Assembly: GCA_947382445.1 (NCBI GenBank)
Contig: CANCZH010000023.1
Span: 1 to 23,262 of the forward strand
Source: an uncultured Clostridium sp.
GTDB taxonomy: Bacteria; Bacillota_A; Clostridia; TANB77; CAG-508
Direction: 5' to 3'
Length of the DNA: 23,262 bases
The translations under genes were made by a program, and so were the position numbers. Shown here piece after piece: positions 1 through 6,124 of the stretch; the first letter of the stretch is position 1; every line of letters starts with the position of its first letter. Below the pieces are notes generated by a model that saw only the letters and a program-made list of their open reading frames with translations, was not told the DNA's origin and ran no database searches.

Positions 1-2
1 AT

Positions 3-161
3 AATCAAAAAATAAAATGTACAGTATGTAGCTGTAAATATAATGGAATAGAAGATTGTCATTGTCAATTAGAAGAAATTACAGTAAAACCATATCCAGA
101 TGATAAGTCAAGACAAACAGATGAAACAGTTTGCTCAAATTATAAATGTGCACACAAATAA
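3..161 (+). CDS. DUF1540 domain protein, 5' end cut by window
   Basis: The frame is open from base 3 to TAA at 159-161, giving 52 visible residues; the start lies outside the window. The visible peptide begins close to the classic DUF1540 pattern: IKCTVCSCKYN, then a CHC pair, a short beta-rich segment (LEEITVKPYP) and a final TVCSNYKC cluster, with seven cysteines in all. DUF1540 proteins are small clostridial Cys-rich peptides thought to bind metal; their function is not established. The gene ends a few bases before a strong hairpin terminator. Assignment rests on the cysteine spacing and is fairly secure; any role is unknown. Confidence 0.8.
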   Translation, partial: NQKIKCTVCSCKYNGIEDCHCQLEEITVKPYPDDKSRQTDETVCSNYKCAHK

Positions 162-162
162 T

Positions 163-190
163 AAAGCGAGGATTATACCTCGCTTTATTA
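163..190. terminator. Bidirectional intrinsic terminator
   Basis: A perfect 9-bp stem AAAGCGAGG/CCTCGCTTT (163-171 with 178-186) closes a 6-base loop. It is followed on the plus strand by a T-rich run (to about 207) and on the minus strand by A/T. It sits between the DUF1540 gene and the convergent gene ending at 188, so it can end both transcripts. Confidence 0.8.
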
Positions 191-334
191 TTGTTCTTTT
201 TTCTTAATTTCATTAATATTTTCTTTTCGTCTATCATTCTTTCTTCTATCTTCTGAAACAAAAGAAGAATTTTTTCTTCTATTTTTTTTTCTTCTTTCAT
301 CAAATAAATCTCCATCATGGTTCATTACTATCAT
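188..334 (-). CDS. 48-aa Arg/Lys-rich small protein
   Basis: ATG at 334-332 is preceded five bases upstream by AGAGGTGA, a near-perfect Shine-Dalgarno, and further up by a TTGCTA-N17-TATACT promoter. The product starts MIVMNHDGDLFDERRKK and continues with repeated basic clusters (ERRKK, NRRK, EDRRK, NDRRK) to a Lys-rich tail; it has no signal peptide or membrane helix. I do not recognise a named family; the basic repeats suggest nucleic-acid or acidic-partner binding, which is inference. A longer overlapping open frame on the same strand (79-318) lacks these signals and appears to be its shadow. Confidence 0.65.
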   Translation of the reverse strand: MIVMNHDGDLFDERRKKNRRKNSSFVSEDRRKNDRRKENINEIKKKEQ

Positions 335-385
335 TAAAATCACCTCTCATTTGTAAATTTTTTGTAGAATGCATAAATTAAAATT

Positions 386-414
386 AGTATATCACATGAA
401 ATTTAAAATAGCAA
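386..414 (-). promoter_or_regulatory. Sigma-A promoter of the 48-aa gene
   Basis: On the minus strand: -35 TTGCTA (414-409), a 17-base spacer, -10 TATACT (391-386). It lies about 50 bases upstream of the ATG at 334. Its -35 box is one base away from the -35 box of the divergent fba promoter. Confidence 0.7.
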
Positions 415-415
415 C

Positions 416-444
416 TTGACAGAATGGATTATAAGAAATAAAAT
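416..444 (+). promoter_or_regulatory. Sigma-A promoter of fba
   Basis: Consensus -35 TTGACA (416-421), a 17-base spacer and -10 TAAAAT (439-444), followed by AAGGAGGG and the fba ATG at 478. This is the best -35 match in the window and fits strong constitutive expression of a glycolytic gene. Confidence 0.85.
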
Positions 445-477
445 GATAAAGAAATTAAAATCAAGGAGGGTAAAATT

Positions 478-1407
478 ATGCCACTAGTTACAACTAAAGA
501 AATGTTTGAAAAATCAATGAAAGAGAAATATGCAATAGGAGCTTTTAATATTAATAATATGGAGTTTATACAAGCTATAACAGAAGCTGCAAATGAAGCT
601 AAATCACCTGTTATATTACAAGTATCATCAAGTGCTATAAAATATGCAGGAATAAAATATTTAATGAAAATGGTTGAAGCAGCAGTAGAAAGTACAGATA
701 TTCCAATAGCTCTTCACTTAGATCATGGACCAGATTTTGAAACATGTAAAATGTGTATAGATAGCGGTTTCACATCTGTAATGATAGATGGTTCAAAATA
801 TGATTTTGAGGAAAATGTAGAAATTACAAAAAAAGTAGTAGAATATGCTCATTCAAAAGGTGTTGTGGTTGAAGCAGAACTTGGAAAATTAGCAGGAATT
901 GAGGATGAAGTAAATGTAGCAGCGTCTGATGCTATGTATACAGACCCAGATCAAGCAGAAGAATTTGTAAGAAGAACAGGTTGTGATTCGTTAGCAATAG
1001 CAATAGGAACAAGTCATGGAGCTTATAAATTTAAAGGTGATGCAAAATTAAGATTTGATATCTTAGCAAAAATAAAAGAAAAATTACCAAATACACCAAT
1101 AGTATTACATGGTGCATCTTCAGTAATTCCAAGTTTAGTAGAAATGTGTAATAACAATGGTGGAAATATTCCAGGAGCAAAAGGATGCCCAAATGAAATG
1201 TTAAAACAAGCTGGAGAAAATGGAGTATCTAAAATAAATGTAGATACAGATTTACGTTTAGCTATGACAGCACAAATAAGAAGAGTATTTAATGAAGATC
1301 CATCAGTATTTGATCCAAGAAAATACTTAGGAGAAGCAAGAAAAGAAATTAAAGCAACAGTATCTGACAAAATTAATAATGTATTCTGTTCAGCAAACAA
1401 AGCTTAA
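478..1407 (+). CDS. fba: Class II fructose-bisphosphate aldolase
   Basis: 309 residues, normal length for the clostridial form. The enzyme splits fructose 1,6-bisphosphate into dihydroxyacetone phosphate and glyceraldehyde 3-phosphate in cytoplasmic glycolysis, using Zn2+. Visible class II hallmarks: GAFNINN near residue 21; HLDHG with catalytic D82 and metal ligand H83; EAELG (E134); GTSHGAYK (H180); VLHGASS (H211); and the phosphate loop NVDTDLR. ATG follows AAGGAGGG. It is transcribed alone from its own promoter. Its TAA stop (1405-1407) lies within the TTAA that borders the large palindrome downstream, so the palindrome begins exactly where coding ends. CGG at 765-767 is out of frame. Confidence 0.96.
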   Translation: MPLVTTKEMFEKSMKEKYAIGAFNINNMEFIQAITEAANEAKSPVILQVSSSAIKYAGIKYLMKMVEAAVESTDIPIALHLDHGPDFETCKMCIDSGFTSVMIDGSKYDFEENVEITKKVVEYAHSKGVVVEAELGKLAGIEDEVNVAASDAMYTDPDQAEEFVRRTGCDSLAIAIGTSHGAYKFKGDAKLRFDILAKIKEKLPNTPIVLHGASSVIPSLVEMCNNNGGNIPGAKGCPNEMLKQAGENGVSKINVDTDLRLAMTAQIRRVFNEDPSVFDPRKYLGEARKEIKATVSDKINNVFCSANKA

Positions 1408-1710
1408 TGTAAATTGTATTAACATATAATTAAAATATTTGACACAATTTTAAATTTATTACAACTAACAAAAAGTAGATTAAAAAATTTATTTTTTTCA
1501 AGGGCCACAATACAACTTTTATCATTTCTAAAAAAACTTGCCTGAGCCTCTCCATGGACGTTACCATGCACCCTCAGGCAAGTTTTTCAAGAAATGCTTA
1601 AAAGTTTCCTTTCGCACTTTCAAAAATTAAATTTGTTTAATCTACTTTTTTTATTGTATTATGTTTTTGTGTCAAATATTTTAATTATATATTAATACAA
1701 TTTACATTAA
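1404..1710. mobile_element. ~300-bp palindromic, MITE-like element bordered by TTAA
   Basis: The whole space between fba and smpB is one nested inverted repeat. Outer arms 1405-1447 and 1667-1709 match at 42 of 43 positions. Middle arms 1471-1484 and 1636-1649 match perfectly (AAAAGTAGATTAAA). Inner arms 1532-1546 and 1573-1587 match perfectly (AAAAACTTGCCTGAG) around a 5-bp CATGG/CCATG hairpin. All are centred near 1557-1560. The ends read TTAA-TGTAAATTG and CAATTTACA-TTAA, as expected if TTAA was duplicated on insertion. No protein is encoded. Known for MITEs in general: short, non-coding, long terminal inverted repeats. Inference: a mobile or formerly mobile element inserted at the fba stop codon, now acting as terminator. 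Alternative: a long hairpin RNA or terminator grown by local duplication. Confidence 0.6.
1529..1590. terminator. Two-way terminator at the palindrome core
   Basis: The 15-bp stem AAAAACTTGCCTGAG/CTCAGGCAAGTTTTT ends in a T run on both strands, because its outer base pairs are A:T. It is the only GC-rich hairpin between the convergent genes fba and smpB. Confidence 0.65.
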
Positions 1711-1714
1711 ACAT

Positions 1715-2164
1715 CTAGTTTTCTAGCAAATGCCTTTTAATATACATTTCAGAATCACGTTTCTTTAAATCTTCACGTTTATCATACAATTTTTTTCCTT
1801 TACCAATACCAAGTTCTATCTTAACACGGCTACCCCTAAAATAAGCAGAAATAGGAATCAAAGAAAAACACTGCTGAGTAACTAACCCAATCAACTTATT
1901 AATTTCATTCCTATGTAATAACAATTTTCTAGTACGTAAAGGGTCTTTATTAAATATATTACCAAACTCATAAGGACTAATATGTATACCATAAACAAAA
2001 ACTTCACCATTTTTTATAATAGCATAAGAATCTTTTAAATTCATCTTACCATTTCTAATAGACTTAATTTCTGTACCAGTAAGCTCAATACCAGCTTCAA
2101 TAGTATTTTTAATATCGTAATTATGATAAGCAATAGGATTTTTTGCAATCAACTTTGTATCCAT
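1715..2164 (-). CDS. smpB: SsrA-binding protein SmpB
   Basis: 149 residues from ATG at 2164 (MDTKLIAK), chosen over an upstream in-frame GTG at 2173 because AAAGGTG lies six bases before the ATG and overlaps the GTG. SmpB binds tmRNA and delivers it to stalled ribosomes for trans-translation. Visible family motifs: KLIAKNPIAYHNYDI, EAGIELTGTEIKSIRNGKMNLKDSYA, the HISPYE segment, LLLHRNEI, and the basic C-terminal tail beginning KGKKLYDKREDLKKRD, which enters the ribosomal mRNA channel. No tmRNA gene is recognisable next to it. It has its own TTGATT-N17-TATAAT promoter and is convergent with fba. Confidence 0.96.
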   Translation of the reverse strand: MDTKLIAKNPIAYHNYDIKNTIEAGIELTGTEIKSIRNGKMNLKDSYAIIKNGEVFVYGIHISPYEFGNIFNKDPLRTRKLLLHRNEINKLIGLVTQQCFSLIPISAYFRGSRVKIELGIGKGKKLYDKREDLKKRDSEMYIKRHLLEN

Positions 2165-2201
2165 AAAATACACCTTTCAAATTAATCAAAATAACATAGC
2201 A

Positions 2202-2230
2202 ATTATAACATGTAAAAATATAATAATCAA
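2202..2230 (-). promoter_or_regulatory. Sigma-A promoter of smpB
   Basis: On the minus strand: TTGATT (2230-2225), a 17-base spacer and TATAAT (2207-2202), about 38 bases before the chosen smpB ATG. Confidence 0.7.
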
Positions 2231-2293
2231 TAATAGTGCTTTATGCTTTCAAAAAAGTAAAAACAATTAAGAAAAACGTAAAACACTATTATT
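2229..2293 (-). terminator. Possible weak terminator after the 2305-2769 gene
   Basis: Inverted repeat AATAATAGTG (2229-2238) with CACTATTATT (2284-2293), ten perfect base pairs but a 45-base interior, followed on the minus strand by T-rich sequence. It overlaps the smpB -35 box, so it may instead be regulatory or chance in AT-rich DNA. Confidence 0.35.
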
Positions 2294-2304
2294 CAAAAAT
2301 TATT

Positions 2305-2769
2305 TTAATGTTTAGAGTTATTAGATTGAGCAGCATAATACCAAACTAAAGCAATTATTAAAACAGCAACAACAGCAAGCATAATCCACATCCACATAGT
2401 TGCATTGTTTGAAGCTGTTGCAGTAACATCATCAGCATTAGTTCTAGTAGTATTATAATCACCAGTTAAATTTTCTGTAATAGTATTTGAAGTACCAGTA
2501 CTATCTCTAGTTATATCATTAGTAACATTTTCAGCACCATTTTCTATATTCTCAGTTCCATTACGTACAGTATTTCCAGTATTTTCAACACCATTTCTAA
2601 CATCATTAACTACTGTTTCAGCTCCATCTCTAACATCTTCAGCTGTATTTTTAACAGCATTACCAGCTTTTTCTACAACATTTTCTGCTTCATTTGCAGC
2701 AAAAGAAAAACTACAAATAGAAAAAAGAAAAACTAATATAGCAGAAAAAATAAAAATCTTATTTTTCAT
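2305..2769 (-). CDS. Exported, C-terminally anchored helical-repeat protein
   Basis: 154 residues from ATG at 2769 (MKNKIFIFSAI), chosen because AGGAAGGATGAT lies upstream. Residues 1-24 are a signal peptide ending SFSFA-ANEA. The middle (about 25-90) is a degenerate 11-residue amphipathic repeat of the type NAVKNTAEDVRDGAETVVND, rich in Asn, Glu, Asp and Val, as in LEA-like helices. A Thr/Asn-rich linker follows, then one membrane helix (WMWIMLAVVAVLIIALVWYY) and a short polar tail. Likely outside the cell on a C-terminal membrane anchor. I recognise no named family. The next gene upstream encodes a protein of the same layout. Confidence 0.7.
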   Translation of the reverse strand: MKNKIFIFSAILVFLFSICSFSFAANEAENVVEKAGNAVKNTAEDVRDGAETVVNDVRNGVENTGNTVRNGTENIENGAENVTNDITRDSTGTSNTITENLTGDYNTTRTNADDVTATASNNATMWMWIMLAVVAVLIIALVWYYAAQSNNSKH

Positions 2770-2855
2770 AATAAATATCATCCTTCCTAAATAAAAATTC
2801 ATGATTTATAATTATTATGAACAAATAAGATTAAAATATACAAAGCATATAAAAT

Positions 2856-3218
2856 TTATTTTTTCATTCTTATTAAAATAGCAATAGAAAGAAAAATCAA
2901 TAAAACTCCAACAGCAATCATTATAATTGATAAAGCATTTGAAATTCCTAAATCAGTATTATCAACACCAGAAGTAGTTGTATTGGTAGAAGTAGTTGAT
3001 TTTGAATTTTTTGAAGTTTGATTGTTAACTCTATTACTAGAAGATGAAGTAGTATTATTATCAGAAGTGTTAGAACTATTATTAGAAGTTTCATTAGATG
3101 AAACATTTTGTGAAGATTCATCATCATCTGTAATAGTATTTGTTACTGCAAAATTTATATTACAAAAAATAAAAATAATCATAAAAAATAAAAATAAAAT
3201 TTTTTTCAAATTTGACAT
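2856..3218 (-). CDS. Exported Ser/Thr/Asn-rich protein with C-terminal membrane helix
   Basis: 120 residues from ATG at 3218 (MSNLKKILF), preceded by GAAAGGATTGA. An N-terminal hydrophobic stretch (FLFFMIIFIFCNINFA) is a signal peptide. About 60 residues of low-complexity Ser/Asn/Thr sequence, which could be a flexible wall spacer or glycosylated stalk, lead to one membrane helix (ALSIIMIAVGVLLIFLSIAI) and the tail RMKK. A -10 box TATAAT (minus strand, 3263-3258) lies upstream; no clear -35. Function unknown. Same strand and architecture as the 2305-2769 gene, so the two may work together on the cell surface. Confidence 0.7.
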   Translation of the reverse strand: MSNLKKILFLFFMIIFIFCNINFAVTNTITDDDESSQNVSSNETSNNSSNTSDNNTTSSSSNRVNNQTSKNSKSTTSTNTTTSGVDNTDLGISNALSIIMIAVGVLLIFLSIAILIRMKK

Positions 3219-3296
3219 AAATAAATCAATCCTTTCTTTTGAATAAAACAAATATAAATTATAATACACAATAAAACAAAAAAAGTCTAGTAAAAT

Positions 3297-3857
3297 TTAT
3301 TTATGTTCATTAAAAATTAAATTAATTATATAATTACATAATTCATCTTCAGAAATTTTGCTATTACTTCTAAGCCACCACATAATAATAGAAGTAAGAG
3401 CACCAGAATAAAATTCTGCCATTATCTTAATTGGAGTATTAAATTTAATACCAGACTTTTCTTCTTTCTCCAATAATTCAGTAATTTTAGTAATAGCAGA
3501 GTTATGAAGTACATTAATTATACCAGTACTATAATTATTATTAATCATACTTCTAAAAAATAATTTATTTGAGCCTAAATAATTTAAAATATTCATTATT
3601 AAACTAGTATAAAATTCCCTTGAAGTAGAATATTTCTTTTCAGAGAAATCACTAAGAAGTTCTTGTTCAAAATCATTAATACAATAATCTAATAATTCAT
3701 ATTTATCTGCAAAATGACTATAAAAAGTAGTTCTATGAACCATTGCCAAATTGCAAATATCATTAACTTTAACATTATCGAAAGACTCCTTTGATAATAA
3801 TTCAAGTAATGCATTTTTCAATAACTTATAAGTTCTAGTAGTACGTAAATCGCCCAT
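3297..3857 (-). CDS. TetR/AcrR-family transcriptional regulator
   Basis: 186 residues from ATG at 3857 (MGDLRTTRTYK), five bases after GGAGGA; an ATG four codons upstream overlaps that site and is unlikely. Residues 1-60 form the TetR helix-turn-helix: NALLELLSKESFDNVKVNDIC, then AMVHRTTFYSHFADKYELLDY with the typical R-TTFY-HF recognition helix. The C-terminal half is helical, as in clostridial DhaS-like TetR proteins. It is divergent from the MMPL transporter operon with inverted ACTACA repeats between them, so it probably represses that operon and itself, released by the transporter's substrate. Ligand unknown. Confidence 0.9.
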   Translation of the reverse strand: MGDLRTTRTYKLLKNALLELLSKESFDNVKVNDICNLAMVHRTTFYSHFADKYELLDYCINDFEQELLSDFSEKKYSTSREFYTSLIMNILNYLGSNKLFFRSMINNNYSTGIINVLHNSAITKITELLEKEEKSGIKFNTPIKIMAEFYSGALTSIIMWWLRSNSKISEDELCNYIINLIFNEHK

Positions 3858-3886
3858 AAATTCCTCCATATTTATAAATATAAATC

Positions 3887-3915
3887 ATTATAAAACAAAA
3901 AACTACACAAGTAAA
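3887..3915 (-). promoter_or_regulatory. Promoter of the tetR-like gene
   Basis: On the minus strand: TTTACT (3915-3910), 17-base spacer, TATAAT (3892-3887). An ACTACA copy sits inside the spacer (3902-3907), a position where bound repressor would block the promoter. Confidence 0.5.
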
Positions 3916-3959
3916 GAAAAACTACATCTGTATATACAAAACGTGTAAAAATGTAGTTT
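3902..3959. promoter_or_regulatory. Candidate TetR operator region
   Basis: AAACTACAT (3919-3927) and ATGTAGTTT (3951-3959) are perfect 9-bp inverted arms. A further AACTACA copy lies at 3901-3907, and a perfect palindrome TGTATATACA (3929-3938) lies between the arms. All lie between the divergent tetR-like and MMPL promoters. Operator assignment is inferred from symmetry and position. Confidence 0.5.
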
Positions 3960-3985
3960 ATCTTAAAAATGATGATTAAGTGTTG

Positions 3986-4013
3986 TTGTAAAAAAAGAAA
4001 AACTTTCTATAAT
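3986..4013 (+). promoter_or_regulatory. Promoter of the MMPL operon
   Basis: TTGTAA (3986-3991), 16-base spacer, consensus TATAAT (4008-4013), then AGAAAGGAG and ATG at 4049. Confidence 0.6.
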
Positions 4014-4048
4014 AGGAAAAGAGAGGAAAACAGAAAGGAGTTTTATAT

Positions 4049-6122
4049 ATGTCAAAATTAAGTAATTTTATATGTAAACACAAAAAAATAATTTTGATTA
4101 TAACAATTTTATTATTAATACCATCAATAATAGGAATCAAAGCAACAAGAATAAACTACGATATATTAGTATACTTACCAGAAGATATTGAAACAATTAA
4201 ACGGTGAAAATATTTTATCAGAAGAATTTAACATGGGTGGATTTTCAATTATTGTTTTGGATAACATGAAAAGCAAAGAAATTGAAAAATTGACTAAACA
4301 AATAAAAGAACTAGATAATGTAGAAAAAGTAGTAAGTATGGCAGATGTAATTGGAACCAATATACCAATAGAAATGGTGCCAGACGATATAAAAGGAAAA
4401 ATATATAAAGATGGAAGTACTTTAATGCTAGCAACATTTAAAGAAGCAATTTCATCAGATGAAACAATGGAAACAGTTCAAAAATTAAGAGACATAACAG
4501 ATGAAAGATGTAAAATAAGTGGAATGACAGCAACACTAATAGACACAAGAGATTTATCAAATTCAGAAATAGCAATATATGTAATAATAGCCGTATTGCT
4601 ATGTCTAGTAGTATTAGAAATAGCATTAGACTCATATATAATGCCAATAATTCTTTTATCAAACATAGGAATTGCAATTTTATTTAATATGGGAAGTAAC
4701 ATCTTTTTAGGAGAAATTTCATACATAACAAAAGCAATAAGCGCAGTTCTTCAACTAGGTGTAACAATGGACTTTGCAATATTTCTATATCATAGTTATA
4801 AAGCAGAAACTGAAAAAACAAATGACATAAATGAAGCAATGTCACTTGCAATACAAAAAACATTTTCAGCAGTATTAGGAAGTTCATTAACAACAATAGC
4901 AGGATTTTTAGCATTATGTAGTATGAACTTAACATTAGGAAAAGACATAGGAATAGTAATGGCAAAAGGTGTACTATTTGGAGTAATAAGTGTTGTAACA
5001 ATATTGCCAGCCATAATACTACAATTTAATAACCTAATAGAAAAAACAAAACATAAAGAAATACTACCAAAATTTGAACATTTAAAGAAATTTAATATAA
5101 AACATTATAAACTAATAATAGTAATATTTATAATTTTATTACCAATAGCAATATATACTTATAACCATACAGAAGTTTATTACAAACTAGACGAATCATT
5201 ACCAGATAGTCTGCCAAGTATAACTGCAAATAATGAATTGAAAGACAAATTTGGATTGACATCAGAAGCAATGATTTTAATAGATAAAAACTTAGAAGAC
5301 TACAAAATAAATGAAATGCTAGAAAAAATAGAAAACATAGATGGAATTGATTTCACTCTTTCATATTCAAAAATAGGAGTAAATGTTCCAGAAGAAATTT
5401 TATCAGACGATATAAAAGAAATTTTTACAAGTAATAATTATCAAATGATATTAGTAAGTTCAAAATATGAAATTGCATCAAACGAATTAAATGAACAAAT
5501 AAACAAAATAAACGAAATTGTAAAACAATATGATGAAAATGGAATGTTTGTAGGTGAAGGACCTTTAATGAAAGACTTAGTTGAAATAAGTAATCATGAT
5601 TTCAACAGTGTAAATACTTTCTCAATAGGAATTATATTTATAATAATGATATTTGTACTATCATCAATTTCATTACCAGTAATATTAATTTGTGTGATAG
5701 AATTTGCAATATTTATAAATATGGGAATTCCATTTTTAACAAATACATCTATACCATTTATAGCTTCAATAGTAATAGGAACAATTCAATTAGGAGCAAC
5801 AATAGATTATGCAATATTAATAACAACAAAATATTTAGGATTTAGAAGAAGCGGAAAAGAAAAGAAAGAAGCAGTAGAAGAGGCATTAGGTTCATCAATA
5901 AGTTCAATAGTAGTAAGTGGATTATGTTTCTTTGGAGCAACTTTCGGAGTTGGAGCATATTCAAAAATAGAAATGATAGGTTCACTTTGCACACTAATGT
6001 CAAGAGGAGCAATAATAAGTGTTGTAGTTGTAATCACAGTACTACCAGCATTCTTAATGACTTTTGATAAACTAATTTGTAAAACAACATTAAAAATGAA
6101 AGAAATAAAGGAGGAAAATTAA
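4049..6122 (+). CDS. MMPL/RND-family transporter with a +1 frameshift at codon 52
   Basis: ATG at 4049 follows AAAGGAG. Frame one encodes 51 residues (start MSKLSNFICKHKKI, first membrane helix, then INYDILVYLPEDIETIK), reaches CGG (4202-4204) and immediately TGA (4205-4207). Skipping one base (C4202) gives GGT-GAA-AAT and an open frame to 6122, for ~690 residues in total, normal for an MMPL exporter. The rest shows two RND halves, each with periplasmic loop and helix bundle, and the paired family motifs GVTMDFAIFLYHSYKAE and GATIDYAILITTKYLG. It exports lipids or drugs in known relatives; substrate here unknown. It is followed three bases on by its heptad-repeat partner and controlled by the divergent TetR. 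Either a pseudogene, an assembly error, or programmed frameshifting; the second gene has the same defect. Confidence 0.85.
4202..4205 (+). other. +1 frameshift site CGG-T before TGA
   Basis: Frame reads AAA-CGG-TGA; downstream homology resumes as GGT-GAA. TGA directly after CGG means the shift must occur at or before this codon. Removing one base restores a continuous transporter frame. Confidence 0.75.
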
Positions 6123-6124
6123 TT

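Noticed and set aside
79..318. 79-aa minus-strand open frame
   Set aside because: Overlaps in another frame the 48-codon gene at 188-334, which has the promoter, ribosome site and terminator; the longer frame also runs through the terminator hairpin and the DUF1540 gene.
1404..1710. tmRNA gene next to smpB
   Set aside because: The spacer is a symmetric hairpin with no tRNA-like ends or tag-coding frame.
2165..2173. GTG start for smpB at 2173
   Set aside because: It overlaps the ribosome site AAAGGTG; the ATG at 2164 is correctly spaced and gives the usual SmpB N-terminus.
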